Positions 1 to 11,406 of a stretch of 53,085 nt of DNA are shown piece after piece. The DNA comes from Gnetum montanum (Eukaryota; Streptophyta; Gnetopsida; Gnetales; Gnetaceae). Both the position numbers and the translations under genes were made by a program. The notes under the pieces were generated by a model. It ran no database searches, was not told where the DNA came from, and worked only from the letters and a program-made list of their open reading frames with translations. Position 1 is the stretch's first letter; each line of letters begins with the position of its first letter. The stretch spans positions 68,774 through 121,858 of the forward strand of contig MNCI01029688.1 in the NCBI GenBank assembly GCA_015680685.1, written 5' to 3'.

Positions 1-1126
1 GGGTGTATGCACTCAACCCAAGACTTAACAAATGGCAAGCACCCCGTCGATTACCTTATCCCCAAGGTAACCCAAGGCAGTTTCACCAACTGTTAACATA
101 TTATCCAAGTGGAACTCCCCCATAACCTATTGAGAAACATCAATAGTGGCAATACCCACAGTCATGGGGGATGCCACCCCCAAGGCAATAATACCCTTAT
201 CGGCAACCGGATCCATATGGCTACTACGTGTAGTAGCCAATCTCTCTATGTGACTTTGTTGGTCACATGACTCCAAACGTTACTACCAAGCTCAAGAGTA
301 TTATAGGACTCCTTCTCTTGGAAGAGACACACCACATGCATACCATCCTCCAAATCCATCTACCACTCTCACATTGATAGCTCCGTTACCACCTGCTCCA
401 GCAATGCAGGGGGAACTCCCCACTTAACCGCAGCAACGCAATGCTATGAGAGCTGTAAACCTTCAACCCGTTGCTAGTTCTGACAACTGCACAAAGAGAA
501 GACCTTTCTTCAGAACCAACAGTGCAAACAAGCTCTCACAACCACAAGTCGTTGAGCCTCCAAATGCCTCTCCATCAAATAAGGCTTCGGAGCTCCCTTC
601 AAACCAAGAACAGAGCTCAATGCATACAGTTATGTTAACACATACCATCACTAACTGGATCAAAGAGGGCCACCTTCCCAAGAAATTCTTTGATCCTGGA
701 AGTCCTTTAATTTATCTCCATGTCGCTGGGAATGAACCTTGTAAAGCTCTTCTAGACTCAGGTTTTGGAGTCAACTTGATATTGCAAGAAATGTATAAAG
801 CCTGGAACCTACCTCCACTAAAGAAGAGCAATATTCGCTTAGAGCTAGCTGACTAGTCCATCAATGTCCCCTTGGGACTGGTGGAGGACATCGTTACCAC
901 TGTGTGTGGGTGGTCATATCTAGCTGATTTCCTAGTAATACAAGTCAACAATGACAAAGGGGACCTCCCAATAATAATGGAAAGGGCATGGCTAAGTACT
1001 GTAAATGCATGCCTAGGAATCCACGACCTTTTCCTGGAAATATCTAAGGAAAATACTTTTGGGAAGATCGAAAAGAAGAAAGTTCCATGCATCACATATA
1101 GTGATACAGGGTGTGATTGCGTATAG
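1..1126 (+). pseudogene. Gag C-terminal part and retropepsin-type protease, element A1
   Basis: Translation in one frame from 446 to 1126, broken by a TAG at about 854-856, gives a proline-rich gag tail and then an aspartic protease. The catalytic triad is readable as LLDSG at about 750-765, and the second conserved motif is present as IIMERAW (usually IIMGRAW) near 970-990. Upstream, bases 1-445 give the same proline/glutamine/tyrosine-rich gag tail as element C, but with several stops. In the parent family the protease matures Gag inside the virus-like particle. The stop and the altered flap motif make this copy non-functional. It is truncated by the window edge. Confidence 0.75.
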
Positions 1127-3314
1127 GAATGTTCACCATTGCCTGCATGCAACCGGTGTGCCTAAGAAATTAACAAACATAAGTGCCTGTATGTAGCAAC
1201 CAAACAACAAAGAGACACCTCTTGGTTGATAGTTGATCCAAAGAGTAACTTACCAACCTGCATGGAGCTAATTGGGGGAACAACTTGCACTCACGACAAA
1301 GCATAGATACACTGTAGCAAGAGCATCGCCAACTTCCAACCCTTAATCTGAAAACATCAATTGGGAGAAGTTGGAAACTTCTAAAAAATTCAAACAAGCA
1401 CTCATTATTTCGGATCTCTCCCTTTCAACTTAGTCATGGGGGAGATGGCCAGCTATGCTGATCACTCATAACCCTCAGTTCTTTTTAATTTTTTTACACA
1501 TTTTTGTTTTACAAATTTCTTTATCTTTTCTTATTTTTGTTTTGCAACATCTTTCATACTTATTCATTTATTTGTGTGTTTATTTTGTTTGTTAAGGTTT
1601 GTCACTTAATATGTGCTCTGAAGATGGTATGAACTATATTCCATTAATTGCTAATGTTTGGTTTTTACCTTTGATTTATGATGTTGATACTTTGGTATGG
1701 TCCTTTTGATATAACAAGCAATGAGTCCACATCATCCATGCATCCACAAATTTCTATGGTCTCTCTTGGCCTGGAACTGTACAGTTCCTTTCTCAAAAAT
1801 AAGAACTATCAATGAATCGGTGACTGGGCATTTCTCAAACTAAGGAAGGGTTGAAAGATTGAAAAGGGTGTGACTTCAAGGGAACTTGATGCATTTGTGC
1901 TAGCAATTCTCTTGGGTGCTTGGATGTTTTCTTCTTGAGTCTTCTGTACCATTCCAACGCTGCTCCATTATCAAGAAGCTGAGCTAATAAAAATAATAAT
2001 TGTTTGCATGGTGTGGTTCTCACGCAAAAAAAAAAAAAAAAAAAACAGTAAGAATTCAAAGCACACCTCTTAGACAAAATAATTCTGGGTTACATGCACT
2101 GGTTATGGAACTAAATAAAAAATCTACTAAGTACTAAGGCCCTTCCTCGCTTTCTACTTTTTCCTCTTTCATTTCGTTGGAATGGTGGTGACTTTTTGGA
2201 GGAAGCATTCTTGTTACTTCACGTGGATGGATTGGCCATATGTATTAATATGAAGTCACTAGATGTGGTTGGTTTGAGGTTGGATTTGGAATGAGATCTA
2301 CTAAGTCACATTAACCATTAACACACAAGGGGCTGTACACCACCTTGTTCTTGAGACTCCATTCCATTCTTTTCTTTCCATCATTCTTTCTTCATTTTCC
2401 ACCTCATTGTCGGTTGTATCAATAGTCCATATTTTGGTTGATGCATTGTTTTCTTTTTGGTAAATTCTTATGGTTAAGACTTTAACTCTTTCTTCCAAAT
2501 GACATTCCCAGAGCCTATGGACTCTTTGAATGTGGGATTGTCAGGGCATTGAGGACATGAGCCTACTTTGGGGAGGACCCAATGGCATTCCTATTTGGCG
2601 CATCTGTTAATTTCTTTCACTTCAACATTTCTGCAATCATCATTTATTTTATTCATCTCCATCTTTGACATCCATTTTATCGGCGTTGTTGTTGTTTCTT
2701 TTTCTCCATCTTTCTTATTCCTTATCTTTTTCCATTCTCTCATTGTTGGAGGTTTGCTCTCAGTCATGGGGGTCCTGGTCCAATTTCTTTGATTTTTTCT
2801 TAACCCCTACACCTTGGGTAGTCACTAGTATTATATCTCTGGATCTACATTAGCCATATCACAATAATGGACCTTACACCAAGGCAAGGTATCAACTGCA
2901 TTGTGATTCATTTACCCTTGCTAATTTAAGATTATGTTGTGTGTGCAGATGGCAATCATACAACAATGGATTAGATCTGGAGAGAACACTTGGAATGGAC
3001 TGGTGCTGAAGTAGTTATGCAAGGAACAAGATTGATGATGCACTTGTGGATGGACAATGAAAGGTGCAATCTTGGCATCAGCAGCAACTGACTTCTTCTT
3101 TTCTCTCTCTTTTCTCTCTTCTCTCTCAGCTACCAAATAAGGCTGGATGTCAAATGTGTATAGTGTTCACTCTTGTTGTCATGAACACTAATTTTGCCAT
3201 GTATTGTAATGATGATCCATTAACATGTCACCCCATTCACCATTAGTATCATTCAAGTCAATAATCCCATACCTTCCCAATATTTTGTAAGGAACTCAAG
3301 GACGAGTTTTCATT
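1127..3314 (+). other. Non-coding 3' internal region of element A1
   Basis: No credible gene is visible. The stretch is T-rich with small open frames only. It shares blocks with the corresponding tail of A2 (for example GGGGAGGACCCA near 2569 and near 10483) and with the post-integrase tail of B read on the minus strand near 18600-18760 (GAGTCCA, CATCCA and CACAAA blocks). A 19-20 nt poly(A) run lies at 2025-2045. Confidence 0.6.
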
Positions 3315-3328
3315 TAGTCATTGGGGTA
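3315..3328 (+). other. Polypurine tract, element A1
   Basis: AGTCATTGGGGTA lies immediately before the LTR start TGATGAG. The matching site before the A2 3' LTR is AGTTGTGGGGGTA. This is the expected plus-strand primer position for an LTR retrotransposon on the + strand. Confidence 0.7.
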
Positions 3329-3594
3329 TGATGAGCTGTGATATCGCATCAGCCACGATATCGCGTCGGCCCCTACGATATCGTGTACGTGATATCACAA
3401 CCTATTGCCAGTTCTATAAATAAGAGGCATCTTTCCCTTGTTTCTCCAGCTAGATCTAGACCCTTATCCAAACTATAGCAGTTTTGGAAAATAAGCATTG
3501 GAGGAAAATAAAGAAATAGATTCTTTTTGTTTTTGATGTTGTTGAAGAGGTCATAATCTAAAAACTTAGGGGGTTTAAGTTTTACTTGTGTTTT

Positions 3595-4350
3595 TCATTT
3601 TGTATGGGTTGTAGAAGGTCTGAGGTACTCAAAGTATGTAGAATACTTAGATGTTAAGTCTGGGTATTGCGTATGTATCGGAAGATTTTCTGTGTTGATA
3701 TTTACTCCATACTCTAGGTTTGTAGTTCCTACTTGGACTTTCTGGTCTCCAAAAGGTAACAACATTTGTATACTAGTTGAACTAAATAATTTGAAACATA
3801 ACCTAGTTCCTATGGTTGCATATATGGTTTGTTCAACCATATCAACCGGAATGTAAACTATTAACATTAAACTAGATCCTATATGCGGGTCATGCAACGA
3901 TAAGGTAAAGTTGGGAATAGTTATGATTAACGCATCTATATCTAAGGTTCCTTTTGCTTGGGTAATAATAGAATCCTTAAAATTCTTAAATCGTTTATCT
4001 ATCAATGCTATCCAGTAAGGGTTTTTCAATCTGTAATTGAAATGGGGATGGATATGTATTGATAGTTCGGCAAGATGCACATAACTATAACCTTCTTTTA
4101 TCCACTTATTACATTCTACAGTACCAAAAAATGTTAAAGCTACAGGTCTAAGACCTATTCCACTAATTTCAAGATCACATTCAGCTAAATATAACTCTTT
4201 ATAAGATTTTAAGCATTTTAAGCTAGACTTGGGGTAAATTTCTGAACGTTTAGGCACGGGTAAGGTTTCAGTACCATTACAATTAGCACAAAACTGATAA
4301 ATACATTGAATGTAAGAATTGACACCTATTAACATTGTCGATGCTGTCAT
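3595..4350 (-). CDS. Movement protein of caulimovirid V (30K-type)
   Basis: A 251-codon open frame on the minus strand, the longest intact one in V. In the family this protein modifies plasmodesmata so that the virus moves between cells. The middle of the protein (about residues 110-190) shows the alternating beta-rich pattern of 30K proteins, with an LIDKRF block followed by NFTLSLHDP. The length suits caulimovirid movement proteins (about 250-320 residues). It is the first gene downstream of the primer site, about 265 nt after it, the usual place for this gene in many caulimovirids. No capsid gene follows it. The assignment rests on pattern and position. Confidence 0.65.
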   Translation of the reverse strand: MTASTMLIGVNSYIQCIYQFCANCNGTETLPVPKRSEIYPKSSLKCLKSYKELYLAECDLEISGIGLRPVALTFFGTVECNKWIKEGYSYVHLAELSIHIHPHFNYRLKNPYWIALIDKRFKNFKDSIITQAKGTLDIDALIITIPNFTLSLHDPHIGSSLMLIVYIPVDMVEQTIYATIGTRLCFKLFSSTSIQMLLPFGDQKVQVGTTNLEYGVNINTENLPIHTQYPDLTSKYSTYFEYLRPSTTHTK

Positions 4351-4614
4351 AATGTTGTCTCCTTGATGTTGCCTCTCTGTGCGACTTACTACCTCCTCCT
4401 TGGGTCTTACACCGCGACTTATATCCGGTGTATCTGCACTTCACAAGCACAACATTCTGGTCTTTGCTTTCTGAGATGATTGGTGCACAATGTTCTTACA
4501 TAGTTAACAGATTCATAAGTTAAGGTAATTCTTCTCCACAATGATATAGGCTCACTCACGCTTCTGGTTCAGTTCTATCCTAATCTATACTCTCATGGTT
4601 TTCTTACAATCCTG

Positions 4615-4626
4615 GCTCCGATACCA
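4615..4626 (-). other. tRNA-Met-type primer binding site of V
   Basis: The minus strand reads TGGTATCGGAGC, one base from the TGGTATCAGAGC site used by caulimovirids for initiator tRNA-Met priming. It marks the origin of the viral map and lies between the promoter and the movement protein. Confidence 0.75.
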
Positions 4627-4719
4627 TTTCTCTCATGCTCGTGCTACAACTTACAAAAGCTTGCAAACCTTGCAAAATCAAACAGAAACACATAGAAAGA
4701 TAATAAAAACACACCACAC

Positions 4720-4725
4720 TTTATT
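4720..4725 (-). terminator. Poly(A) signal AATAAA of V
   Basis: AATAAA on the minus strand, about 120 nt after the TATA box and about 95 nt before the primer site. In pararetroviruses the poly(A) signal sits just downstream of the pregenomic RNA start, giving terminal redundancy. The spacing here fits that design. Confidence 0.55.
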
Positions 4726-4840
4726 GCACACTGGAACTAAATACAAGAAGAAGTAGGAAATGCTTCTCAAGAATGCTTCAAAGGTGCTATGAGCTGCACT
4801 TTGGATTTCTTTGAGGATATCTCCTACCCTTGCACACTTG

Positions 4841-4852
4841 CATATTTATAGG
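4841..4852 (-). promoter_or_regulatory. TATA box of the V pregenomic promoter
   Basis: The minus strand reads CCTATAAATATG. It lies about 85 nt after the last viral reading frame and upstream of the poly(A) signal and primer site, the expected place of the single major caulimovirid promoter. Confidence 0.6.
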
Positions 4853-4935
4853 ACTCTGGGACTTACATGGGAGAGACGTATTCCCATGGAGTGAATAGAA
4901 TCAGATTTTACAAAGAACTAACAGATTGAATATCT

Positions 4936-5538
4936 TTAATCAGAATCTATCTCATTAGCATCTATAGGAGTGACAGGTGATGTTGGAGTAGGCACTATAT
5001 CTTCAACTGGTTCTTCATGTTGGAGGAATTCATGCAAATGGACCCCACCTTCTCCCCTTAGCTGGCGATATTCTGGATTGGTATGGTATAATTCCAGTGT
5101 TAATGGGAAGCGATGATAGCGACGAGAATGTTGAAGAATATCTTCATCCGTGGATTTGTGGATGTCTTGGTACCAAGCATGTGACCAAGGGTTCTGATAG
5201 TCCAGCCTATGTGTAAATGCAGATGTCAGAAAATATGCTGGTGAATTAGTTTCTTTATGTAGTAGATGCCACGCCAAAGATTAAATTGTTATGAAATAAT
5301 GTAGTCCACCATTTGATTCCTGTTGTACTGATTTGATCACGCTTGGAGAAAATCATTCAGGGAAGTATTGAGGAGTAAAACCATATTTTTGCCACCATGG
5401 TAAAAAGGATTCAGTAATTTGACAACCTGGATCAAAACTGATATGATAGACATGGAAGGGATTGGGTTGGTATAATGGCCAATCATGTACAAGTTCTGGA
5501 AAATTGAATTCAAAATCTAAAGATCTTAAATTCACCAT
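4936..5538 (-). pseudogene. Unidentified viral reading-frame remnants between RNase H and promoter of V
   Basis: Two open pieces (5538-5353 and 5277-4936) are rich in Trp, Tyr, Pro and His; the first has an FLPWWQKYG block, and the second ends in an acidic/proline tail. They follow RNase H and precede the promoter, where some caulimovirid genera have a second large frame of unknown function. I do not recognise the protein. A short open stretch at 5795-5580 may belong to the same region. Confidence 0.4.
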
Positions 5539-5805
5539 TGTTTTTAAAGCTACTTTTTTCTAGTGATGATTACTTTGCATTACATCATATGAAGCTCTGG
5601 TGATACTGCTCCAAACTTGAAGATGTTTGTTAATTTCACAAAAATGATTCCATTGATACAAATGATCTGATCTGTATCGTTCTGTCTCTTCATTTTGCAA
5701 ATATTGGTTAGTAATATTACATCCACATAATCGGCTAGTATATTGGTGTTGCCAACCTTCTTGAAGTAAAAGCTTTGTACAACACACTCAAACATAAAAA
5801 ATTAA

Positions 5806-7139
5806 AGATTAAATTCTCTAGTAAGATAATCTGCTAAGGCATTTTTCTTGCCATCGATGTACTAGCTTTCAAAATTAAAATTGGCTAAGAATAAACTCCA
5901 ACGAATTAATCTAGTGTGTGCTACTTTGTTGAGATTCTTTACCTGGAGATACTTATCAAAATGTTTTAGGTCACTTCTAATAATGAAATGTGTTTCTTGG
6001 AGGAATAGCCTAAAATTTTCAATTCCTTTAATAATGGCTAATACTATGGTAATTCTTTTCTGTGGGATTAAATTTACCATTTGCATATCTGCAAATATAA
6101 ATTATACCATATAAATCTTCTTTTAAAATGCAACCCCAAAATTCATCTGATGCATCTGTTTGTAAGATTAATTTACCTGTAGTTGGTAACTTTAATTGAG
6201 GTAGGTTTTGACATTGTTCTTTGATCCTTTTGACTGCTTGTATATGAAGTTGTGTCGAATCTTCTGCATCCTTTGTAAGCATTTGATTTAACAACTTTCT
6301 ATCATGTGTTAATCTTGCATAAAATTCTGATACATAATTTATGCAGCCAAGAAATCTTTATAACTGTTTCTTATCTCTAATAACATTAGGAAAATTTTGT
6401 ATTTGGATCAGAATATGATCTTGTAGATTGATCTGTCAATGAGTTAATTTCATACTAGGAAATTTTACCGTTTCCACACCAATTTCTAGCTTCTTCTCCG
6501 ATGGAGATAGAACTAAGCCATTATCATAAACTAAATGATAAAATTGTTCTAAATGCTCTAAATGTTGTTGAGCATTCTTTGATAATATTAATATATCATA
6601 AATATATACTAATATAAAACTATATGGTTTAAATATCTTATCCATACATTGTTAGAATATGGAGGGTGCTGTTTTAATTCCAAATGGAAGGACATTCCAT
6701 TGATAGAGTCCTCCTGGAACAATGAAGGCTATTTTCCACCTATCTTCAAGGTAGATTTGAATTTGCCAGAAACCTGATTTGAGATCAAACTTAGAATAAA
6801 TATGAGTATTTCTTAATCTTTGGATGGAATAGGATGTTGAACAAGTTTTATGATTTCATTTAAAGGTTTGTAATTTACAACTAACCTTTTCTTTTCTCTA
6901 GTTAACTTTGCTCTTTTATTCACATAGAATGTAGCACATGCAAACATACTTGTACTGGTTGTTATAAATCCTTTTTCCAATAACTGTTTTATCTCTTCCT
7001 CACATTCTTGTCTAAGTTCCAGACTCATACCTATATGATGTGCTTTGCACTTAACAGTGATATTATCTAATAATTGGATGTGACACCAGTGTTCCTTTCT
7101 ATGTTTGAAAGTAGCTGGGTCCTCACTAGCAACTGTCAA
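5806..7139 (-). pseudogene. Reverse transcriptase and RNase H1 of caulimovirid V
   Basis: This is the polymerase part of the viral replication protein, which copies pregenomic RNA into DNA. RT begins in the open piece 7139-6813 (MTVASEDPATFKHRKEHW, then a block ending LVVNYKPLN). It continues in other frames across 6800-6650 (SKFDLKSGFW block) and into 6645-6436, where the catalytic box reads VYIYDILILSKN instead of the usual YIDD. RNase H is read from 6294 to about 5806, with a TDASDEFWG strand, and ends in a typical NALADYLTREF block. At least three frame changes and several stops are present. The fold order matches caulimovirids and Gypsy elements; the neighbours decide in favour of caulimovirid. 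Confidence 0.7.
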
Positions 7140-7184
7140 GATCTTTTGTCTAATTTGACTGAATTCTTCAGATTTCTATTGGAT

Positions 7185-7643
7185 CTAATGAATAACCCAT
7201 GTTGATGATTTGATAGGTTTTACCTCATAATCTTTAAACCTTGATACTGGATAAAATATTCTTTTATAGACATATTTTTGTAACATAATCTTATCTTTTG
7301 TAACTTGATATGGTTCTAATAATTTTAAATTATCTACACCTATAATCATGTCATAGTCTAACCAATCTATTTGATGTATAGTAAAGTATATAATATTACC
7401 TAGAGGTGTTTTTATAGGTAAAGAAGTCTTTTTAGTAATTTTCTTATCTACTTTATCAAACCTAACTAAGAATGGTTTAGTTTCTTTCCATTTATAGGAT
7501 GGGACAATACTTTTTCTTACAACAGATACTTCTACGCCAGAATTAATTAATGTATCAATAGGATATGGTTTAAAACCTTCAAGTTTAATCCAAAATGTAC
7601 AAACGGGAATTGCTAGAGGAGTTTGTTTGTTACTATGAATCAT
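7185..7643 (-). pseudogene. Aspartic protease region of caulimovirid V
   Basis: This open frame is directly upstream of RT on the minus strand. The retropepsin signature is recognisable as DTLINSGVEVSVV near residue 30, followed by DMIIGVD about 85 residues later. The first position of the catalytic triad is Asn instead of Asp, which would abolish proteolysis if the reading is right. In the virus the enzyme cleaves the capsid-polymerase polyprotein. It sits about 45 nt from the RT frame. Confidence 0.65.
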
Positions 7644-7689
7644 AAGAGGGTGATTAATTTTTGTTTCTAATTCATATTGTTGTCTATTC

Positions 7690-8137
7690 TCATATTCTTC
7701 CTCTAATTGTAATTGTTCTATTTCATGCTATGCCCATTTGACAAACTCTTGTAATTTTTTAATCCTTTGTGTTCTCCATATCGACTTATTGACACTATCA
7801 GATATTGTAGGTAAATAAACATCTTCTTCCTTTTGTGGACTAGGAAGTTTTATGTTACTTTCTTACCTTTTTCATTTGATTGTAAGTATTCTTCCATCTC
7901 ATCTTCTAGACTTTTTGAAGACTGTATAGGTTGTGCATCTAAGAATATATCTTGGGTTCTTATAGATTGTTTAAGCTTCTTATATTCATCTTTTTTCTTA
8001 CTTAGTTGACTTTCTAGATACATATATTTTGGTATATTTTCAATGGGAGTTTTTTGTAGTTTTTCTTTTAACTTTCCTATTTCTACTTTTAACTCTTCTA
8101 CTTGGTTTTCTAATTGTATGTCATATTTATTGGTTGC
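7690..8137 (-). pseudogene. Charged helical segment upstream of the V protease
   Basis: Reading the minus strand from 8137 to about 7860 gives a long Lys/Glu-rich stretch with heptad-like spacing, containing VEELKVEIGKLKEKLQ, probably a coiled coil. It then degenerates toward the protease. No CCHC zinc knuckle is visible, so the capsid protein itself seems absent; this may be its end or a linker. V sequence stops near 8187, where LTR sequence resumes. Confidence 0.4.
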
Positions 8138-8836
8138 TATAGGTGGAGGAATTCAAGGAGTAATGTCAGGATACCCCAAGGGTTTTTAGAGTTAGAATAA
8201 TTTCCATGTGCCTGTAGTAGGAGTCTCAAAGTGAATGGATCTTTATTTGAGAAAACTGTACCTGAGCACACATTTGTGTACAGAAATAAAGACGAAGTTT
8301 CTGATAAACCTTGCAGCATGTGGACTAAGCTAAATAGGAATTAATTAATGTTAAATGTTTAAATGCTTTCCTAGACAATTAATCTCTCTCAACCCTTGAC
8401 TCTCCTAGTTAATTGCATTCAGTACGACTGCTTCGAGCACATGTGTAACGCTTGGTAACCCAGTAACGAGTAGCGTTTGGTAATCCCAGTAGTGTTGCAT
8501 TGGTTCAGGGTGTGTACGGTAAGTGGGAATAGATATTGATGCTAGGATACTTAGAACTTAGTTAGCAAATAGTTAATGAAAGTTAGTCATGTAGTCTCTT
8601 CACCTTCCCCCTCTTAGCATAGGCATTAAAATAATAAAAGATATAAAAATTACATACCTCAAACTTACTTAACCATACAACCGTGACAATACAAGTAAGT
8701 TTGGGAGGACAACGATTGATTAACCTTAAGTGTTCCATTTGGGCACGTAAGCACTTAGTCCTTCAAGTTTGACCAGATCATGTGTGAGACGCTTGTATTC
8801 GTATGGTTGAGTGTAGGGGTACCTTGCCACTCATCA

Positions 8837-8855
8837 TTGGGCCCGTTGCTGGGGA
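8837..8855 (+). other. Primer binding site of element A2
   Basis: TTGGGCCCGTTGCTGGGGA directly follows the LTR end CTCATCA. It differs by a few bases from the TGGCGCCGTTGCCGGGGA site (tRNA-Asp type) common in plant Athila/Tat elements. Confidence 0.7.
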
Positions 8856-11406
8856 TGATGCTAGTTATCTAGATTAGTTATATCATACAAGGTCACTATA
8901 TAGGAATTAACGATATATTTTTTAGGAAGAAATAATTATAAAAAGTCACATATAAATTCACACACAATTTCACAACCATGCCTCTCCTACAAGACTACGA
9001 TAATGCCAACAGTAGTTAGAGACCTTCTCAACATCAAAAGCGTCCCTTCTTTAAACATGATCGTAGAAAGGGACAACACAATTCCAAGGCCACTACTTCC
9101 TCCAACACAGCACAAGTCCAACTTTGTGGTGCATCCTTCCCTTCAGATCCAATGCCTCATGTCATCTCATCAAGGCCACCAAGTAACACTCCAACAACCA
9201 TATGGCCTAATGAACACAACCATGGAGAGCGACATAGTGATCCTTGCATACCATCTTACAGTCTCAATTATCATAGTGGGTCAACTTGTTATTCGGGAAC
9301 CACATCTCATAAACTACCCCACTATGCTTACTATAATCAAGTGTGTGAACCTTGATGGGGTAAGTATGACCAAGTCCCAATATTTCCAACATGCAAGGAT
9401 CCTCATCTTCCATTTATTAATCCTTGCCATCCTCAAATGTTTAGTTATGAGGGATATCCCCCATTCTAGTAACAAGTAGGATTAATAATCACTTTTTATT
9501 TTCTTTAATTTTACAACTTTTTGTTTTCTAGTTTTTCATTTTTCAAATTTCTTGTTTTATCTTTTTTTCTTTTTATAAGTAATCTTAGCTATGAATAAAA
9601 CACTCATGTGGCTCATTAGTTGAGATGTGTTCTATGTTATTGAGTCTCGAGTGATCAATTATTTGGATAGTGAGCCTATTACACCCACTCATCCACTCTA
9701 CAAATAAGAGGTTCTGTTCGAGGGTACAGTGATATTCTTGACATTCTTAAACTTAAAATTAATTTTTTGTTCATTGTAACCAGAATGAAGAAGGATGGAT
9801 CAAGAGGAAATGATTAGGGTGTGACATCAAGGGGACTTGTGGATTCTCTTTGGTGACGTCTGTGGGAGTTGTCATGCAATGTGGTTGTACTAAGATCCTT
9901 GTAGATCTAACGAAAAATGGGAGTAAGAGTAATCAAAAGGGCACTCAAAAATCCAATGCTATTCTAGGGGGTCCCATTGGAAAGACATCCACCCATGCCT
10001 AAAGGTTGGTGGCTTCTTTGGGTCCAGCAATAAAAAAAAAGGAAGTGTCACAAAGAAAAAATCACTCCTCCCTTAAAAAAATGCCAAATGATCGTATGCC
10101 TTGTTGTTCTGGTACTCTCATAGTTGCTTATCATGGAATGAAACAATGCGATGTCACTGATCAGAGAATGGACTTGGTCCTAATCTTGGAACGATGGGTT
10201 AATGACACATTAATCATGCTTTACACGTAGGATTCACTGTGCCCTAAGTTAGTCACCTCATGTTCCAATCTCTACAACCCCTTTTGTAGTCTGTCTCATC
10301 TCGCTATTCATGTAATTGTAACTTGTGTCTTGTGTAGTGTAGAATTCTTACCTCATTCTGGTGATACTTACATGTGTGTGTTTTGTGAAACTGGTATGGA
10401 TTACATTTAACCCTTCTAGTGCCTACAAAAATTTTAAGGTGTGGTTACGCAAGGACATTATAGGTTGGAACCTGCTTTGGGGAGGACCCACTTGTGTGAC
10501 TTTTGCAATTTGTACTTGTTGCATACCACCACATCATCTTATACCCTCTGAGTCCTTCATTGCCAAACCTATTCTTTCCTTTGCCATCATTTTATCAAAC
10601 GTTCCTCAAAACTAGGTCCTTTTATGTATCACCTAAACAAACCAGGTCTGACATTAAACTTTTAGGGTAACTTCCTTGAAAAACATTTCTAACTCTAAAA
10701 TCACACTAAGAAAAGAATTCAACATTTATTAAAGGCAATGAGTAAGGTATGCAATCATTGAAATTTTTTCAATAACCTTACTAACACTTGATCTTTGTGT
10801 AATTATAGATGGACCCTAAAAGAAGACAACAAGGAGGACCTTCTCAAGGTGCAACTGAACGACCAAGGAGAGGCTGAGGCCAAGGACTTCATGCAGAACA
10901 TACAGAGTAGGAGGCACAATCACTCAACATCTATCATGGAACTCCTGTTACTGCATAATCTATCTAAGCAAAAGGTGGAGAGGTTAGGGCCCAAGCCTAT
11001 GATGAGGAATGATGGTTGTTGTGGCATGACATGTCAAGGCCAATCAAGTGTTTCCATAGCTACCATGTTCATGGAAAGTACCGACTCCATCAAACATTGG
11101 AACATCAGCATGGACGGCTCATAATCTGTGGATAGAAGAGAAGAGACTTCAGGAACTTCTTCAACAGTATCAATCTCAGAAGCCTAGAGCACCAAACAAA
11201 GGAAAGACATCCATGGAGGAGCCACCACTACCGGGAACCCCATGAGTTCCACAAGTTTTATCTTTTATGTATGTATCCAAATTTTGTTTATTCCTCCATT
11301 GCGGCATGAATAAATTCCTAGTCAATCAATAATCCCATACCTATCCACTGTTTAATCAATTGACCTTGTTCCTCACTTTCTTTGACTTGAGGATGAGTTG
11401 TTATTC
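8856..11406 (+). other. Internal region of A2: gag remnant plus non-coding tail
   Basis: About 8980-9475 gives, across changing frames, a His/Pro/Ser-rich stretch like the proline-rich gag tail of A1 and C, with many stops. From about 9480 on it is T-rich tail sequence with blocks shared with A1 (GGTGTGACATCAAGGGGAC near 9815; CTTTGGGGAGGACCCAC near 10480). A short frame starting MDPKRRQQGG at about 10809 is not recognised and soon meets stops. No polymerase is seen. Confidence 0.5.

Larger units (their letters stand above)
1..3328 (+). mobile_element. Element A1: 3' part of a gag-protease-only Athila-like LTR element
   Basis: The window opens inside an internal region that runs to the shared LTR at 3329. 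Bases 1 to about 2010 are a direct, diverged copy of 51108-53085 in element C, which fixes the identity. Order: end of gag, protease (ends 1126), about 2.2 kb of non-coding tail, polypurine tract, LTR. No RT, RNase H or integrase is present. The tail at about 1420-1470 (ending in GGGGGAGATGGCC) matches sequence that directly follows integrase in element B near 19200, so the enzyme block has been deleted. The 5' end lies outside the window. Confidence 0.75.
3486..8187 (-). mobile_element. Element V: endogenous caulimovirid (plant pararetrovirus) fragment
   Basis: About 4.7 kb interrupts an LTR. On the minus strand the order is: charged, lysine/glutamate-rich helical segment (8137-7860), aspartic protease, RT, RNase H, unidentified reading frames, promoter/poly(A) region, tRNA-Met-type primer site, movement protein. 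A movement protein and a TGGTATC-type primer site next to a promoter separate this from a Gypsy element. The capsid region is missing, and the circular viral map is opened so that the origin lies inside the insert, as expected for an integrated piece of circular DNA. Several frameshifts and stops are present. No clear TSD is seen. Confidence 0.8.
3329..8836 (+). repeat. Shared LTR of elements A1 and A2, interrupted by virus V
   Basis: This LTR starts TGATGAG and ends CTCATCA, a 7-bp terminal inverted repeat. Real LTR sequence is 3329-3485 and about 8188-8836 (roughly 805 bp); V occupies the gap. Homology to the LTR at 48203 stops after GCAGTTTT at 3485 and resumes at AGAGTTAGAATAA around 8188. 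The U3 part carries repeated GATATC-centred palindromes and a TATAAATA box at 3415-3422. It follows a polypurine tract and precedes a primer site, so one LTR serves both as 3' LTR of A1 and 5' LTR of A2. Confidence 0.8.

Noticed and set aside
2025-2045. Poly(A) run as the tail of a retroposed gene.
   Set aside because: No coding sequence upstream; the run lies inside element A1's tail, and the matching C region has T-rich runs of its own.
3595-8187. V as part of an ordinary Gypsy element.
   Set aside because: It has a 30K-like movement protein and a TGGTATC primer site beside a promoter, no integrase, and no LTRs of its own.
9003-9479. A 158-codon open frame in A2 as a real gene.
   Set aside because: A different frame of the same DNA gives the His/Pro-rich gag-like sequence; the open frame looks accidental.
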